From Manduca sexta (lineage: Eukaryota; Arthropoda; Insecta; Lepidoptera; Sphingidae): a stretch of DNA of 64,000 nt. Each line of letters begins with the position of its first letter. Position 1 is the stretch's first letter. This document shows, in pieces, positions 46,759 through 58,643 of the stretch. The translations under genes were made by a program, and so were the position numbers. The notes under the pieces were generated by a model that did not search any database, was not told the DNA's origin, and saw only the letters and a list, made by a program, of their open reading frames with translations. The stretch is taken from the NCBI RefSeq assembly GCF_014839805.1, contig NC_051142.1, forward strand, positions 19,066,589 through 19,130,588, given 5' to 3'.

Positions 46759-48006
46759 ATCCGCGTGGACGGTGTTGAAATAGAACTTTGATCTAACTCT
46801 AAATACCTATCCAATGTCATAATAATAGAAAGTTGTCTTATGTAATATTTATAAATAAAAACAACAACATAACCTAAAATATATACTTAGAATATATCTG
46901 AATTACTTACATCCACATAATTTTTTGCATAACTCATACATATTAATCCATTATTATGGAATAAATTTTTAATAAAGGCAGGATTTGTAGTGTTTAATAA
47001 ATTCTAACATATGATTATTGTCACAATGACATTTGACACTACATAAGCGTTTAAAAAGATAGTTAGCTGTGTTACAACTTACATTATATACTTAACATAT
47101 TGTTAAATGTTACATTAAGTTAGACAACTTCATATATATTACACACCAGTATCTATTTATTTTTTCATTTATATTCGCATAATCAACACAATTATTTGAA
47201 TAACTAGAACTAAAGTATTAGCTGTCAAGTAAGACAGCAAACTGGCGTCAGCAAGTGTCACCAGCTGCATAGCGCTGCGTTCGTGAGAAAGATACCTATA
47301 GTGCGATGAATCCACCTTTGCTGACATTATTTAAAATATTATAAATAATTGCTATATTTTTGAATCAACTTTCATGCTGATTTTACAGAAGAATTTGTTT
47401 TTCGTATTATTTTTTGTTACAAATAAAATAGTGAACAAAATCAAACGTAGGACACTAGCTATTTTTTTTAAATTGGATCGCCGAAACCACGCGTTCGATA
47501 AAACGGGATTAATACAAATTATTAAGCCTTATTCTGTATAATATATAGGGTAAATCGGGGACAGATGGCCACACTGGGCACACGTTTTTGGGAACAAGTA
47601 GTTATATATAAGTACTTATACGATAAGACGACTAAGTACGTATACTTAAGTCCACACAGAAGACTTTGTAGTCACATCTATATACAGTTTGACGTTAATC
47701 AATACAAAAAAAAACAGTAACCTGTTTTCTTAAAATGTAACATAGAAGAATAATTATGCACCCCTAAATATGATATTAATTCCTTAAAAAAAGTGATAAT
47801 AATATTATATGGTGCAACAGTGAAGACAGTAGCCACGGATGGTTGAAATCTTCCTCAATTCTAATCATCATGGGGTGTTACAAAGAAAGAGTTCATCGGC
47901 TAATCAGGCTCAAATCTCGGGCAAGTCATAATTCATATTAAAAATATTTAAATATTGATCACAAACTACTTATGTTTATGGCACTGACGGTCGATAGTCC
48001 TTCTGT
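46759..48006. other. Intergenic spacer between phosphatase copies 1 and 2
   Basis: AT-rich. It includes a GGGTAAATCGGGGACAGATG word at 47548 that looks transposon-derived. No gene seen. It should hold the promoter of copy 1; a TATTTAGA-like word lies about 45 bases before its ATG. Confidence 0.45.
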
Positions 48007-48135
48007 ACAGAATCATCATCATCATCAGCCGCAAGATGTCCACTGCTGAACATGGGCCTCGCCCAAAGATTTCCAGATCGACCTTTTGTAAGCGGTCTCC
48101 TGCGACTTTTATGAGGTCATCTGTACAAAATAATA
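48007..48135 (-). repeat. RTE-type LINE 3' tail fragment
   Basis: It reads ATCATCATCATCAGCCGCAAGATGTCCACTG then CATGGGCCTCGCCCAAAGAT on the + strand (shortened blocks), the reverse complement of the tails at 4296 and 25719. Confidence 0.7.
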
Positions 48136-48328
48136 TGAGTCAAAACTTCCAGAGTACGACGAAAACCTTCATAGAAAACTATTTGTGTAGAGATTATGGG
48201 TTCCAGTCCCGCTCCGATCCAAATGTCCCTGTAGGCCGGAAATATATTTTATGCCATCTTTAATGTCCAGTATTCGTTGAAACAGACTCGTTATAAACAT
48301 CGGGTTATAAGTTTAATTTAATATCACA

Positions 48329-49531
48329 TTAATATTGTTCAATCCTATCCAAAGTACCTTTCAATAAGTCAACAAAATCACTCCATAGACAGAAACCATC
48401 TTTGTCGACAGTACAAGCTTTCATTTGCATGGTATAAATTTGCGGTGGTTGTTCCAAACTAACTTCAGCTCCATACCTCAACTTTATCCATGATTGGTAT
48501 ACATAATCCACTTTCATAAAATAATTAAAACCGTCTGTCCATTTCTGGAACACCAGTTTGCCGCCAATCGGAAACGGCTCAAACTGATTGGGCAGGTGAA
48601 ACGGCTTAAAGCCCAATACGTTAGTCAAACAATTAATATTCGAATCGTGGGCAACTAGCAATGTAAATTTTCTTTCTTTATTTTCGTCCAGGAATACATC
48701 TGATATGTATTCTAGAAGTGGTTTAGTCAGATCTTTACCTGCTGTTGTCAAATTGTACCGCACGTTTTGATTCTCTTTTGACACTTTTGTTAGTAATGTC
48801 CATTGTTCACGAGTCCGTACGAGACCCCAACCGACCTCTTCATAAGGTTTGTCATCGTAAAAACTCATTATAAATACATCTACTATTGAATTACCGATAT
48901 ATAACGGTCCAGTGACGTTCGGAGGATGTCCAACTTTAAAGATTATATCATTTTTATCTTTAGAAAGATCGCAATAATCTTCATGAATACAGATGTGAGA
49001 ATTTTTCAAATCGACAATTTCATTCATCATAATATAAGCGGGTTTCAGTTTATATTCTTTGAGGTTCATCTTGTATTTCATTTCCTTCATTACTGCATTG
49101 GCATATTTCTTTGTTTTATTTCTTATGATTGCGTTGAACACTGGGTCCCAATCTACGTCTGTTCTGTAGTGGACTGGCACATTGCAACCCGGGAATGCTC
49201 CATCGACGAAAGCTCTAGCCGTCTCAATAGTTCTTTCTTGGCAATTAGCGTAAACGTATACAGTTTCACCCGGACATCCTTCTGGGATCAAATTTTCGCT
49301 GGCCATCCACTCGTAGAAGTATCTTCCCATGTAGCTTTCCATTCTGGCTCCTTTGCCTGTTAAATGTCCTGGTGGTACATCAAAAACCGGCCATCTTTTC
49401 GGTGTAAAATGATTCAGGAACGCGGTGTACGGAGTTCTCATGTTATGACGACTTAAAGCAAGGACTTCGACTAACTTTAAATCGGCGGTGAAAACACCAC
49501 TGACCAGAGAAAGAATGAATACGACAAGCAT
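48329..49531 (-). CDS. Agp-like (glucose-1-phosphatase-type) histidine phosphatase, copy 2
   Basis: A single-exon ORF of 400 codons with a short signal peptide (MLVVFILSLVSGVFTA, cleavage near residue 16). The catalytic motif is LSRHNMRTP with H29, and the second motif is AHDSNIN with H295-D296. The Agp-like segments FPGCNVPVHYRTD, WDPVFNA, GGKLVFQKW, DYVYQSW and DGFC are present. It is clearly closer to copy 3 than to copy 1 (shared FEPFPIGGKLVF and FCLWSDFV-type C-termini). Length matches bacterial Agp (about 410 residues). A TATA box and an arthropod-type initiator lie just upstream, so it is a normally promoted insect gene despite its bacterial look. Predicted to be secreted; substrate not proven. 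Confidence 0.92.
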   Translation of the reverse strand: MLVVFILSLVSGVFTADLKLVEVLALSRHNMRTPYTAFLNHFTPKRWPVFDVPPGHLTGKGARMESYMGRYFYEWMASENLIPEGCPGETVYVYANCQERTIETARAFVDGAFPGCNVPVHYRTDVDWDPVFNAIIRNKTKKYANAVMKEMKYKMNLKEYKLKPAYIMMNEIVDLKNSHICIHEDYCDLSKDKNDIIFKVGHPPNVTGPLYIGNSIVDVFIMSFYDDKPYEEVGWGLVRTREQWTLLTKVSKENQNVRYNLTTAGKDLTKPLLEYISDVFLDENKERKFTLLVAHDSNINCLTNVLGFKPFHLPNQFEPFPIGGKLVFQKWTDGFNYFMKVDYVYQSWIKLRYGAEVSLEQPPQIYTMQMKACTVDKDGFCLWSDFVDLLKGTLDRIEQY

Positions 49532-49552
49532 TTTGATTTAATTAGTTTATAC

Positions 49553-49587
49553 TAACTGTTACCTCATTAGAGAACTATTTATATACT
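49553..49587 (-). promoter_or_regulatory. Core promoter of Agp-like copy 2 (TATA box and initiator)
   Basis: On the - strand, TATATAAATAG (49585-49575) is followed about 20 bases later by AACAGTTAG, which contains an ACAGT initiator with a transcription start near 49557. The ATG follows about 26 bases after that start. Confidence 0.6.
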
Positions 49588-49599
49588 AGGTCATTATGT

Positions 49600-50767
49600 T
49601 TTGATTGCGCTGATAATTTCATTCACGACTCATTAGTTTTTCTTTATATAAAAATATTTGTATGATTTTATATTTTTTCATTGAGTAGGTGCTGTCCATT
49701 ACATAAATTAAATACATAGTTGCCTTGTATATTATTGCTGTATTTGATATAGCTGCCGTCCAGTTGTAAGGAAGTTGTATTCACTTATTATTCTGATCAC
49801 TATGACACTAAACAGCTTTATCTCAAGAAGTCACGCGTGATTCAGAGCCAAAGTTTAAATCAGTAAAACTGTAGTAAGTAAGTAGGTACCAAAATCCGTT
49901 ACATATCTCCTCCTTTAAAACTCGCATCAATTTACTATGATTTTTTTAATGAAATATGTCCCTATGCTACCTAATTCAGTCAAATGTTTATCAAGAACGA
50001 ATCGTATTATAACAATATGCAAGGTAATTATGAACTAACCCATGCAATAGTCAACAATGAAATAGGTAAAACCACTTAAAATATCCTTTATAGTAAAATT
50101 CAGGTATTTTTAGATTGAAATCTAGGTTATACTTAAGTACCTACAAATAATAAATAGGTAGCAGAATATTGCGTTAGGTTAAATAAGAAAATATAAAATA
50201 TGCTTAAGTGAGTATATTATATACTTAATAACGACTTAGGTATGATCATGACATTGGCCTTGCTCAATATTTCTATTTTCATCAGTTTGACCTAAAGTTT
50301 CCTCTTGTTCTCCTTTACAATAAAAGCGGGCGATAATAATCAACGCACACGTTGCTTGGAAAAGTTATAGTGACACAAAATTACGACCTTGATACAACAG
50401 ACCTCTTCACTCGGTCAATATAACTATGTTTTTATGGTTTTAGTATATTAACATACATTATGCGCCCTACAAGCACAGTAATTAAGGTCATTGGCGGCAG
50501 CTCGATCGCGATATTGAACTCTATAACATTACGAATAAATTTTATTTCATTCAATTGACTGGACGTTGGTTTGCGACACTGCGTCGGATTTGCAGCGCTG
50601 CTTTTCTGGACTTCCAATTTTTGAGCATCGGCACTAAATACCTACCTAACGTTACGGAATCTATATACCTACATATTTGACGCTACCATCAATTATATAC
50701 TTACCTACATGTTCATAATATGTTTCATTTCGGTAATAATATTTGGCAATAAAAAATACACCGAAAA
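49600..50767. other. Spacer between phosphatase copies 2 and 3
   Basis: AT-rich; short ORFs only (for example on the - strand near 50432-50617), with no family or splice support. Confidence 0.45.
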
Positions 50768-51958
50768 TTATATTATATCCTTTAATACTTGAACAAAATC
50801 ACTCCATAGACAGAAACCGTTGTCATCACTTTTACATCCTTTGAGTTCCATAACCACCCTCTGTGGAGGATTGTCTAAATTGATTTTAACGCCATTTCGT
50901 AATTGAAACCAGGATTGATAAATGTATTCTATTTTCAAATAATCTGTTACACCGTCGGACCAATTTTCAAATACTAACTTACCGCCAATTGGAAATGGTT
51001 CGTATTGGTTAACTAAGACATAAGGCTGGAATTCCAATGCATTAATAACAGGATTTAAATTTGAATCATGTCCTACTAATAACGTGAATTTCCTTGACGA
51101 GTTATTGTCTAAAAATACGTTGGACATGTACTTTAACAAGGGACCAGCGAGATCTGTAGAGGCTGTTGTGAGATTAAATCTTACATTTTGATTCTCCTTA
51201 GAAATCTTCGATAGAAGTTCCCATTGTTCGGGTGTTGTTATTTCTCCCCAAGCGACTTCACTATCTGGCTTACCATCATAGTAACTCATCATAAATGAGT
51301 CTATAATAGAATTTCCTACTCGCAGCGGTCCATCTATATCTAATTCTTCTCCTATTTCAAACCATACTGTATTCTTAACTTCGGTAAAATCACAGTAACC
51401 TTCATTTTTGCATTTTTCAGATTCGTTCAATGCAACAATTCTGTTAAGTTCTTCAAACGTTTCAGTCAGGTCTAGATCATTTAACTTTGCCTCAATCTCT
51501 TGTGTCACCATCTTTCTAAATTCATCTGTAGTGTTATGTATCACAGGGTTGAAAATTGGGTCCATTTCTTCTATATTTAGAAAGTGGACGGGAGTATCAC
51601 AATTTTTGAATGCATATTTGGCGAATGCTATAGCTGTGTCTTTCGTTCTTGAGCGCGTATTAGCGTATATGTATACTGAGTCATCCGGACAACCTTCTGG
51701 TAAAACTCCTTCTGTCCTTAACCAGTGGTAAAAGAATTCTCCCATATACCCTTCTAGTATGAAGCCTTTATCTGTTAAATAACTAGGATCTTTGTCCCAT
51801 TTAGGCCATTCTTTCTCTGAAAATTCTTCAAGCCTTCCCGTCAACGGTGTCCGTATATTATGGCGGGAAAGTACTAGCACAGATTTTAGCGTCATGTCTT
51901 TTGGTGCAGCGTCTATTAGACCGATAACCACGGCTAGTAAGAACAGCATCATAAGCAT
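50768..51958 (-). CDS. Agp-like (glucose-1-phosphatase-type) histidine phosphatase, copy 3
   Basis: A single-exon coding region of 396 codons. The signal peptide is MLMMLFLLAVVIGLIDA, with cleavage near residues 17-18. The nucleophile motif is LSRHNIRTP with H33, and the donor motif is GHDSNLN with H297-D298. Agp-like segments include KWPKW-type EWPKWDKD, YANTRSRTKDTAIAF, MDPIFNPVIHN, VAWGEI, FPIGGKLVF and the terminal GC...GFC pair. The 5'UTR appears to contain an intron: an acceptor with a strong pyrimidine run lies 36 bases before the ATG. All active-site residues are kept. Copies 2 and 3 probably arose from a second, later duplication. Confidence 0.92.
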   Translation of the reverse strand: MLMMLFLLAVVIGLIDAAPKDMTLKSVLVLSRHNIRTPLTGRLEEFSEKEWPKWDKDPSYLTDKGFILEGYMGEFFYHWLRTEGVLPEGCPDDSVYIYANTRSRTKDTAIAFAKYAFKNCDTPVHFLNIEEMDPIFNPVIHNTTDEFRKMVTQEIEAKLNDLDLTETFEELNRIVALNESEKCKNEGYCDFTEVKNTVWFEIGEELDIDGPLRVGNSIIDSFMMSYYDGKPDSEVAWGEITTPEQWELLSKISKENQNVRFNLTTASTDLAGPLLKYMSNVFLDNNSSRKFTLLVGHDSNLNPVINALEFQPYVLVNQYEPFPIGGKLVFENWSDGVTDYLKIEYIYQSWFQLRNGVKINLDNPPQRVVMELKGCKSDDNGFCLWSDFVQVLKDII

Positions 51959-52016
51959 TTTTAGTTTATGTTTGAAGAAGATAAGACGAGGTTTCTAAAA
52001 AAAAAATATTTTTATT
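51959..52016 (-). other. 5'UTR and splice acceptor of Agp-like copy 3
   Basis: Read on the - strand, ATATTTTTTTTTTAG|AAACCTCG precedes the ATG, with AG at 51996-51995. This is a good acceptor and implies an upstream non-coding exon (not located). Confidence 0.5.
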
Positions 52017-55000
52017 AAAATGAGTGCTTAAATATTTTAAAGTGCAAAAAGTCAAGTAAATCTCTGCAGTTATTGTGCAATATTGTGTTTATGCAATTTT
52101 GATCTAGCATAGGTAGTTCAGGAGCAATGCAGAAATTTTGTATAGGTAGTAGTTCCAATAATTCAACACACATTTTTTAATCTTGGAGGAACAGCTACCT
52201 TTTCCTACTCTCTCTTATCGAGGCCCATGGTTCTATGTGGCTTTATTATGGTTCATGAGCAGTAGTGGTTGCCACTACTAAAAGAACGATGATCTTCACT
52301 TCATTTTCACAAAATACTTAGGAAATTATGATATATTTATGAGAGGCTCTTGAAACTAAGGTAAATATTTATTATAAGTTATGCAAACTTAATAAATGCC
52401 TGTATATAATTAACGTAGCGTAGATAGGTACACTATAGATTCTTATTTATTTACTTACCATCAGGTGCAATCGTTTATCAACATCCAAAAACATCATAGT
52501 TATACACCATTGACAGCAAATTAGACTTCCAGATCTTGGTGTCTTATTTTGACACTAAAATATCCCAAAGTTCTTTAAAGATTTACTTCAAAGCACTGTA
52601 ACGTAAACACAGCTAAATAATACTGATTGAAATTCGCATTGATAACTGGTTTCATCACAACGCGATAAGAACTCGGTCACACCGCGACGTAACATGACGA
52701 ATATGGTCGGCAATTGTTACTCTATAGGCAGAATTTTAACTCACGTATATGATTCAATTAAAATGAACAGTTGTCATTAAAGGTAGGTGAAGGTAGCATG
52801 TAATGCTGTTAATAATATAAAGATATAGGGCGATTTGTCGGCTTCGTGAACCTTTTTACTTCTTAGTTGTAAGCCTTTCACGAATCAGAATTCCATATGA
52901 TTCCCTATTATAGAGGCTTTGTGGATATTATGGTATTGTTTTGGTATCCTATTTCATTTTAATCTCCGGTTAATATAAATACAGTTGAGTGTAAACGAAA
53001 ATTCTTTAATTAACACTATTGTCATCGTGATTTCATTGTGTAAAATAAAAAACAAATGTATCTAAATTGTTTTTAACGCAGTGCGATAGTTTTATGCCAA
53101 GTCATTATGACAAAACATTGTAACCCTTACTTTGGTACGAATTTAACAAGACATAACGTGTTATCCATCTTCAAGTCAAGTTCTGAGTTTTAAAGACACC
53201 CCAGTTTCATTATTTAGACTTCCAACAGTTCGACTGCGTGTCCATTCAGTACTTTGAAATATATAACTGCATGTACATTTCGCTGCGTCACTCTGATACA
53301 TCAGATATTCAGCTTGTAAATTTTCTATTTCCAAAAATATACAAAGGAATACTCAAAGTTACATATTATTTGAGATCTACCGGACTTAACTTTTAAACGT
53401 TAACTGAAAATCCAAAAATCTCGCTCAAAGGGCTCATGATTATTCGGATATTTCGTATGCCACTTTTCCACCTTTAAAAACTGTATTGGGATTATTCCGT
53501 AAATATTAATTTAATTTGTGTATATTGAACTATAGTTAACATCAATTGTAACTCAAGGATATTTCTTATCATAAATATACTATCAGCTTGGTATATATAT
53601 AGTTCATACTGATGGATTATCCGGCACGCAATTAAAAGCATGTTTTATAACTGATAGCAATATTTCAAAATGGTCGCTTTTGATCTAGTGGCGGCGAATT
53701 TTAACTGTGATTATGGAGCCGGGTTACTTTATTATTAGAATTTGTTTCGCTCAAAATTCGAGCCCGGTTCGGGTTTATATACCTTTTTGAACAAAATAAG
53801 CGTTAATACCGATTTCAGTAACTACGCAAATATTAGAACAAGAATAGTAAATAATAGAAACTTCTTATCCCAACTTGACCGCGGCATAACATTACAGAAA
53901 ACTGGTCAAACACCTGGTTGTTTTTACTTTATTGCGAAACTTATAGCGCGACTGAAGTTAAGTCACCAGAGCGAGGGTGGGAGTTTAGGTGATCAGTTAC
54001 TCTCAAATGTTAATATTTTATATAATGTTTAAATCAGAGTAAATATGGGTCATTGACCAGTTATCATCTTAAAACTTATTATCAAGTTCTGCGAAATATA
54101 AAAAACAAACTTCATTTAAAAAAATACCTAAAGCAATTTGAAATAACACATTTATTCTTTTTCTTAGAAACTGAATGGAGTGAGGAAGAGGGCCCTCGCT
54201 TGATGCGAACTATCAAGCGTTTCTGATGTCCAGAAATATTAATAGCACACTCATCTTAAATAGGTCCTCTATAGGACTAAATTACGATTCGTCATACTAG
54301 CTTGACATGCCTTCACACAATTCTTGCATACCTACTGCTGTCCCCAAGATAGAAATATGTAAAGCCACTTTAACACAGAGGATCAGTTTACCGTAATAAA
54401 CAAAAGTTGTATGCTTCGTTAGCTAAAACAAAGAAATTACCGCGAAATTCCATAATTAGAAGTTTCCATAACTAACTCGTGGTCAACTAAAAATCATTAT
54501 TTAAAAACATAAGTATTTCATACTATTGTTTACTAATAAAATAAATATCCGCATTTTCATGTTCCAGATTAGTCACAGATTAACAATAATAGATGGCGCT
54601 AAACTAGTAAAAGCATGCCTATCTTTTTTGTAAAGGCAATTAGTTCGATCATCCGATTTGGAAAACGCTTTTAACGCCGATTTAAGTTAATAATTCCCAT
54701 AGCTCTTTTCTATCGATCGCGAAAAAGAACCAATTAGGATAGATGTTTAGAAGACTTATTTTGAGCAGAGATTTCTATCCTTTTAAGGCAATGTAGCCAT
54801 TAAGTCGACAATATCTCAAGCAAATGAGAATTCGGAATTAGAAGTGTTGTTATTACCGTTTTGGCATTCCAGGCACTTAGGCGAGAAAAGGCTGGATTCA
54901 TCATGTAGCTTTATAAAAGAAATAATCGTAAAAACACATTTGAAATAAATAATGATATATTTTTAAGCAGTATATACATTGAATTCCTTAAATACTGTGC

Positions 55001-55125
55001 ATATTATAATACTTTCAACAATTTTTATTTTTCATAAACACAGTGATGGATAAACACCATATTTATTAGCTACAAAATATACAATCTTAACAAAAACATA
55101 GCAATGTAGTCCAGTCAAATTAACA
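52017..55125. other. Intergenic, no gene seen
   Basis: About 3 kb of AT-rich sequence between the phosphatase cluster and VPS37A. It should contain the first exon and promoter of phosphatase copy 3. No ORF with family support was found. A small GC-richer patch lies at 53690-53960. Confidence 0.45.
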
Positions 55126-55200
55126 TTTTTTTTTTTAATCTTTATTTACGGAGCTTGGTCGTTATTTCACGACTATGTCGCTCCGTACGTCCACTTTTAT
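55126..55200 (-). repeat. Poly-T-headed retroelement tail
   Basis: A (T)10 run followed by AATCTTTATTTACGGAGCTTGG. Read on the - strand it is a short 3' end with AATAAAGATT before poly(A), as in a retroposed copy. Confidence 0.4.
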
Positions 55201-55251
55201 CCATGCCTACAAAATTTTTATAAAATCAAAATATTTTTTAAGTTAGTAAAT

Positions 55252-55352
55252 ATTCGCATAGAGCTGAAAATTCGTAGAGGCGTTAAATATGTCATTACCA
55301 ATAAAATGTCAAAAGTCCCCATCGATCCTACAATCTTCAGCTCTATGCGAAT
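55252..55352. mobile_element. Mini-hairpin element (101 bp)
   Basis: ATTCGCATAGAGCTGAA (55252-55268) pairs perfectly with TTCAGCTCTATGCGAAT (55336-55352). It is similar in design, but not in sequence, to the hairpin at 27134. Confidence 0.6.
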
Positions 55353-56440
55353 TTATCCTAACTCACAGGTTTTTATGTCTATTTTGACTGGACTAATATC
55401 CAATTGTATAATTTAGATTACATAAGAAAATGTGAATACACAATATAATTTTTCAAACTAGCACGGCATAAACAGAACTCTGTCTAATAATAGGTACTAT
55501 ATATGATTATACTGCGACTATACAAACGTCGCCAGTATTTTGCCGGCATGTCTCTATATATAAACAACGGCTAACCTCGTATCGAACCCATGGGAACGAA
55601 GTCTATAGATTTTCACAACATATGCGATCATTATTGTATTACCTCGACCTAACGCCAAAATGCGCCTACATACTTCAATGCTTCTACTTCACCATATCAT
55701 TACTCGTAAGATTCAGCCAAATGTCCATTACTGGTACGGCTACTTGAATTAACAATCTTATATTATATTATCACGAATCATACGATAAGATAGCACGCTT
55801 GCATATTTTAATTTCAGTCACATTACGTGTTAAGGAGCGATTCCAATATCGTTAACCACGTCAAATTATTTTTTTATACATGATAGTTGTAATTATTGTA
55901 ATTATTACTTCTAGGAACAGTTAAATACGTACAACTATTATAACATATAAATCGAACAGTTTCGGCTTCCTTGAATTTAACCCAACATAATCGGAAAAAC
56001 GTTTCGCAACATTATTAAACACAGATTATTATATTTTTGATACATACTATAATTTATCATATGGTCTAAACATCTTTATTATAGTTTAATATAGTCATCA
56101 ATAATCATAGTTGCACGAAAAAGCTAGTTTAGGCAACCATGCTTACGTTGCCGATAGTACTACTATAATCGGATATTCGAAGTAGAATCGATATCCATGA
56201 TTTATTCTACTTAAATTCAGATTTAGTGTCCACTCAATTTTATCAATGCTACGTATAATATACGCATACCGGGAATGGAATTAAAGACAAATCAATCTAA
56301 ATCAATCAACAAAACCTTTCACTAAAAATCGATTTTAAACAAGAAAATCGATATCTAGATATCGTCTTGACACCATCCATCACTTATTGCGCTGAAGTCC
56401 CAGCCTCTCTGCGGGATACTAGCTCCCTCAAATACTTTAG
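55353..56440. other. 3' flank and probable 3'UTR of the VPS37A-like gene
   Basis: AT-rich; part must be the 3'UTR of the - strand gene that stops at 56441. No specific poly(A) site could be chosen. Confidence 0.4.
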
Positions 56441-58643
56441 CTAGGTCCTGGCTCTGTCCAGCTGTGCTAGCTGGTGCGCCAGGCGTTCCTCTCGCGCCCT
56501 CCTGGCCTGGCCTAATGCTCGCTTTTCCGCAAATTTGGATACAAAGGCTTCGGCTGGTATGTTACCTGCAAAGAAGACATAAATAGAAATATCAGCAAAC
56601 CACACTGCGCTAGTCTTCCGTTAAGATGGGTGTTATAGGAAATACAAGAAATTTACCACAACACCTGTAGCTGGTGGTAGGATATTTCTATCCACGAGGA
56701 TAGCATTCACCATAGACTAGGTGTAAAATCAGCCACAGGGGCCCACGTAAGTGTGTCTCACTCCAGGATTAGCTTGTCTAGATTCACTTTCAAACAGACC
56801 AGCATATTTGACAAGGGGTAATCATCTCTTGTGTGTCGACTCTCTCTGTCTGGACCCTACTCTGATTATCATCACATGCAATGGCGTCAATTTGTTGAGC
56901 CCATATACAGTGTTTAGTACACTTAATATGGAACTTATAAACAAAACACCCATCAATCATGGCTCAATGCAATATGGAACTTGTCATCTAAAAGTATTTA
57001 TGAATGTATAATATAACATATTATACATTCATAAATACTTATAATAGGATATAAATCTTTATTTATACATATAAGTGCAAAAGACAGCACTTTCTTCTCC
57101 CTTCACAAAAATCTGCCTTATATTACCATACTTTATGGAGTGTGACATAGGCTACTTTTTACCAAGTGTCAATGAAAATTTAATCCTAGGATTTAGAAAT
57201 TTCTTATACAGCATACCTGCATGTAAAATTTTGTTGTCATTCACTTACCTAACAGAAACTGTTCAGCGATAACTTCAGCATCCTCGTCAGCCTTCAGCGC
57301 TGCCTGCTTGAGACAGTCTCTGATCCTGTGTGGGTCATATACTTCACATAACTTCTGGTGCTTTTTATTCAATTCTTCGTAGTTCATCTGCAAAGTGATT
57401 TTATAATAATATCAATTAAATTTTGGCACTGTATTCAACTTTTACAACTGTCAGTTAAAACTGATGTGAAATAGCTTTACTACTAAATATCTAGTTCTGA
57501 AATAGTATTGAAAAACAGGCTAATAAAATAAGGGTCTCTATTGGTTACTAATCACCACCATATAAACATTGCCAAAAATCGCCCAGATAGCAACCACCAT
57601 ACACCGTGTTAATACCCAACATAGTGGCCAACTTGTGTTTTGTGTTCTGGGATCAGCCTGTGTATATCCGGTCCCAATAAACCGGAATAATTGTGTTGAC
57701 TGCGAAATGGTAATGATCTCTGCTTACCATCAGGTACAATGGGATCACTTTGCCATTAAGGTATCAAAAAAATATGGACATAGCATAAAAAATGGAAAAT
57801 AAAAAAAAAATACCTTCATCTGAACAATAGCTGAGATCCTGTCAATGACTTCCGTCTTCAAATCATCGAGCATCTGCTGCTTGCCGATGTTGTCCTGGGC
57901 TATCTGCTCGATGCTGCCCATCAACTCTTCTGTCTCCAGATCCAATTCCACCAGCTGTGGATTTGTTTCTAGAAGTTTATCCTGGAATGTTAATGGAGAA
58001 TGAGTTTGTGTTTTTGCTGAAGGAGTAGATAAAATAGTAGTTAGAATGTAGTCTCTGGTATAAGTGTCTCCACAAATATATTTATTTAATGAAAGTTCAG
58101 ACAGACTTCTATACAAACACTTTAACCTACTATTAAAGACAATGTTACCTGTAAATCTGTATTCTCCAATATCTCCTTCAATTCATCAACAGTTAAATCA
58201 TTTAATTCCGGAAACATCAAGGACTGTGCACTGTAGTTGGACTGAGGACTTGTCTCATTTGACTTTATTGTCTCCTCATTAACACTGGGAAGGGACTTTT
58301 GGAACTCCCGTATAATAGCTTGGACTACTCGGCCCAAATCCGAGTGTACAGTGAAGTTTATCAAGCCAGGCGCACCGACAACTTGATTCGAGTTCTCTGC
58401 CACCCACTGGTGAGATACGGGCGGATTGACGAATATCGAAGGCTTTTCGTTTGGAAACTCGGGCCCCAAAATCACATTTAATGACATATTTTTATTATTC
58501 ACGTTGAATTCTACACGATATTCTGCATTCTCCTTGATCTCTGTTACATTCGCGTTGAAGATTTTCAAGGTATCTATTTGTCGTTTTCTAACGTCTTGTT
58601 CACCATAGTAGTTCCACGGAAGCATTTTTGGTGAATTTGGAAC
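56441..58643 (-). CDS. VPS37A: VPS37A-like ESCRT-I subunit
   Basis: Four coding exons on the - strand: 58625-58149 (ATG at 58625), 57981-57814, 57387-57249 and 56565-56441 (TAG), giving 302 codons with all GT-AG junctions in phase. Residues about 25-130 form a UEV-like N-terminal domain (VEFNVNNKNMSLNVILGPEF, NEKPSIFVNPP, FTVHSDLG). Residues about 150-295 are the coiled-coil Mod(r)/VPS37 domain (FPELNDLTVDELKEILENTD, then DLETEELMGSIEQ and ADEDAEVIAEQFL). This order is that of VPS37A, the ESCRT-I subunit that with TSG101 and VPS28 sorts ubiquitinated cargo at endosomes. Human VPS37A has 397 residues, so this is a shorter form. An acceptor (CAG, 58646-58644) precedes the ATG by 18 bases and the frame stays open to it, so an extra upstream coding exon cannot be excluded. 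Confidence 0.9.
56655..56745 (+). repeat. Fragment of repeat family 2
   Basis: GCTGGTGGTAGGATATTTCT... and GGGGCCCACGTAAGTGTGTC match the - strand of 8800-9070. It lies in the last intron of the VPS37A-like gene. Confidence 0.45.
56992..57040. repeat. Perfect 23-bp hairpin with 3-base loop
   Basis: AAGTATTTATGAATGTATAA TAT (56992-57014) is followed by AAC and then its exact reverse complement (57018-57040). It lies in the last intron of the VPS37A-like gene. Confidence 0.9.
57570..57770 (+). repeat. Fragment of repeat family 2
   Basis: CAACCACCATACACCGTGTT, ATAGTGGCCAACTTGTGTT and CAGCCTGTGTATATCCGGTC resemble the reverse complement of 8800-9070. It lies in a VPS37A intron. Confidence 0.5.

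Noticed and set aside
48926..49363. 145-codon + strand ORF
   Set aside because: It is the antisense shadow of the Agp-like copy 2 coding region and shows no motifs of its own.
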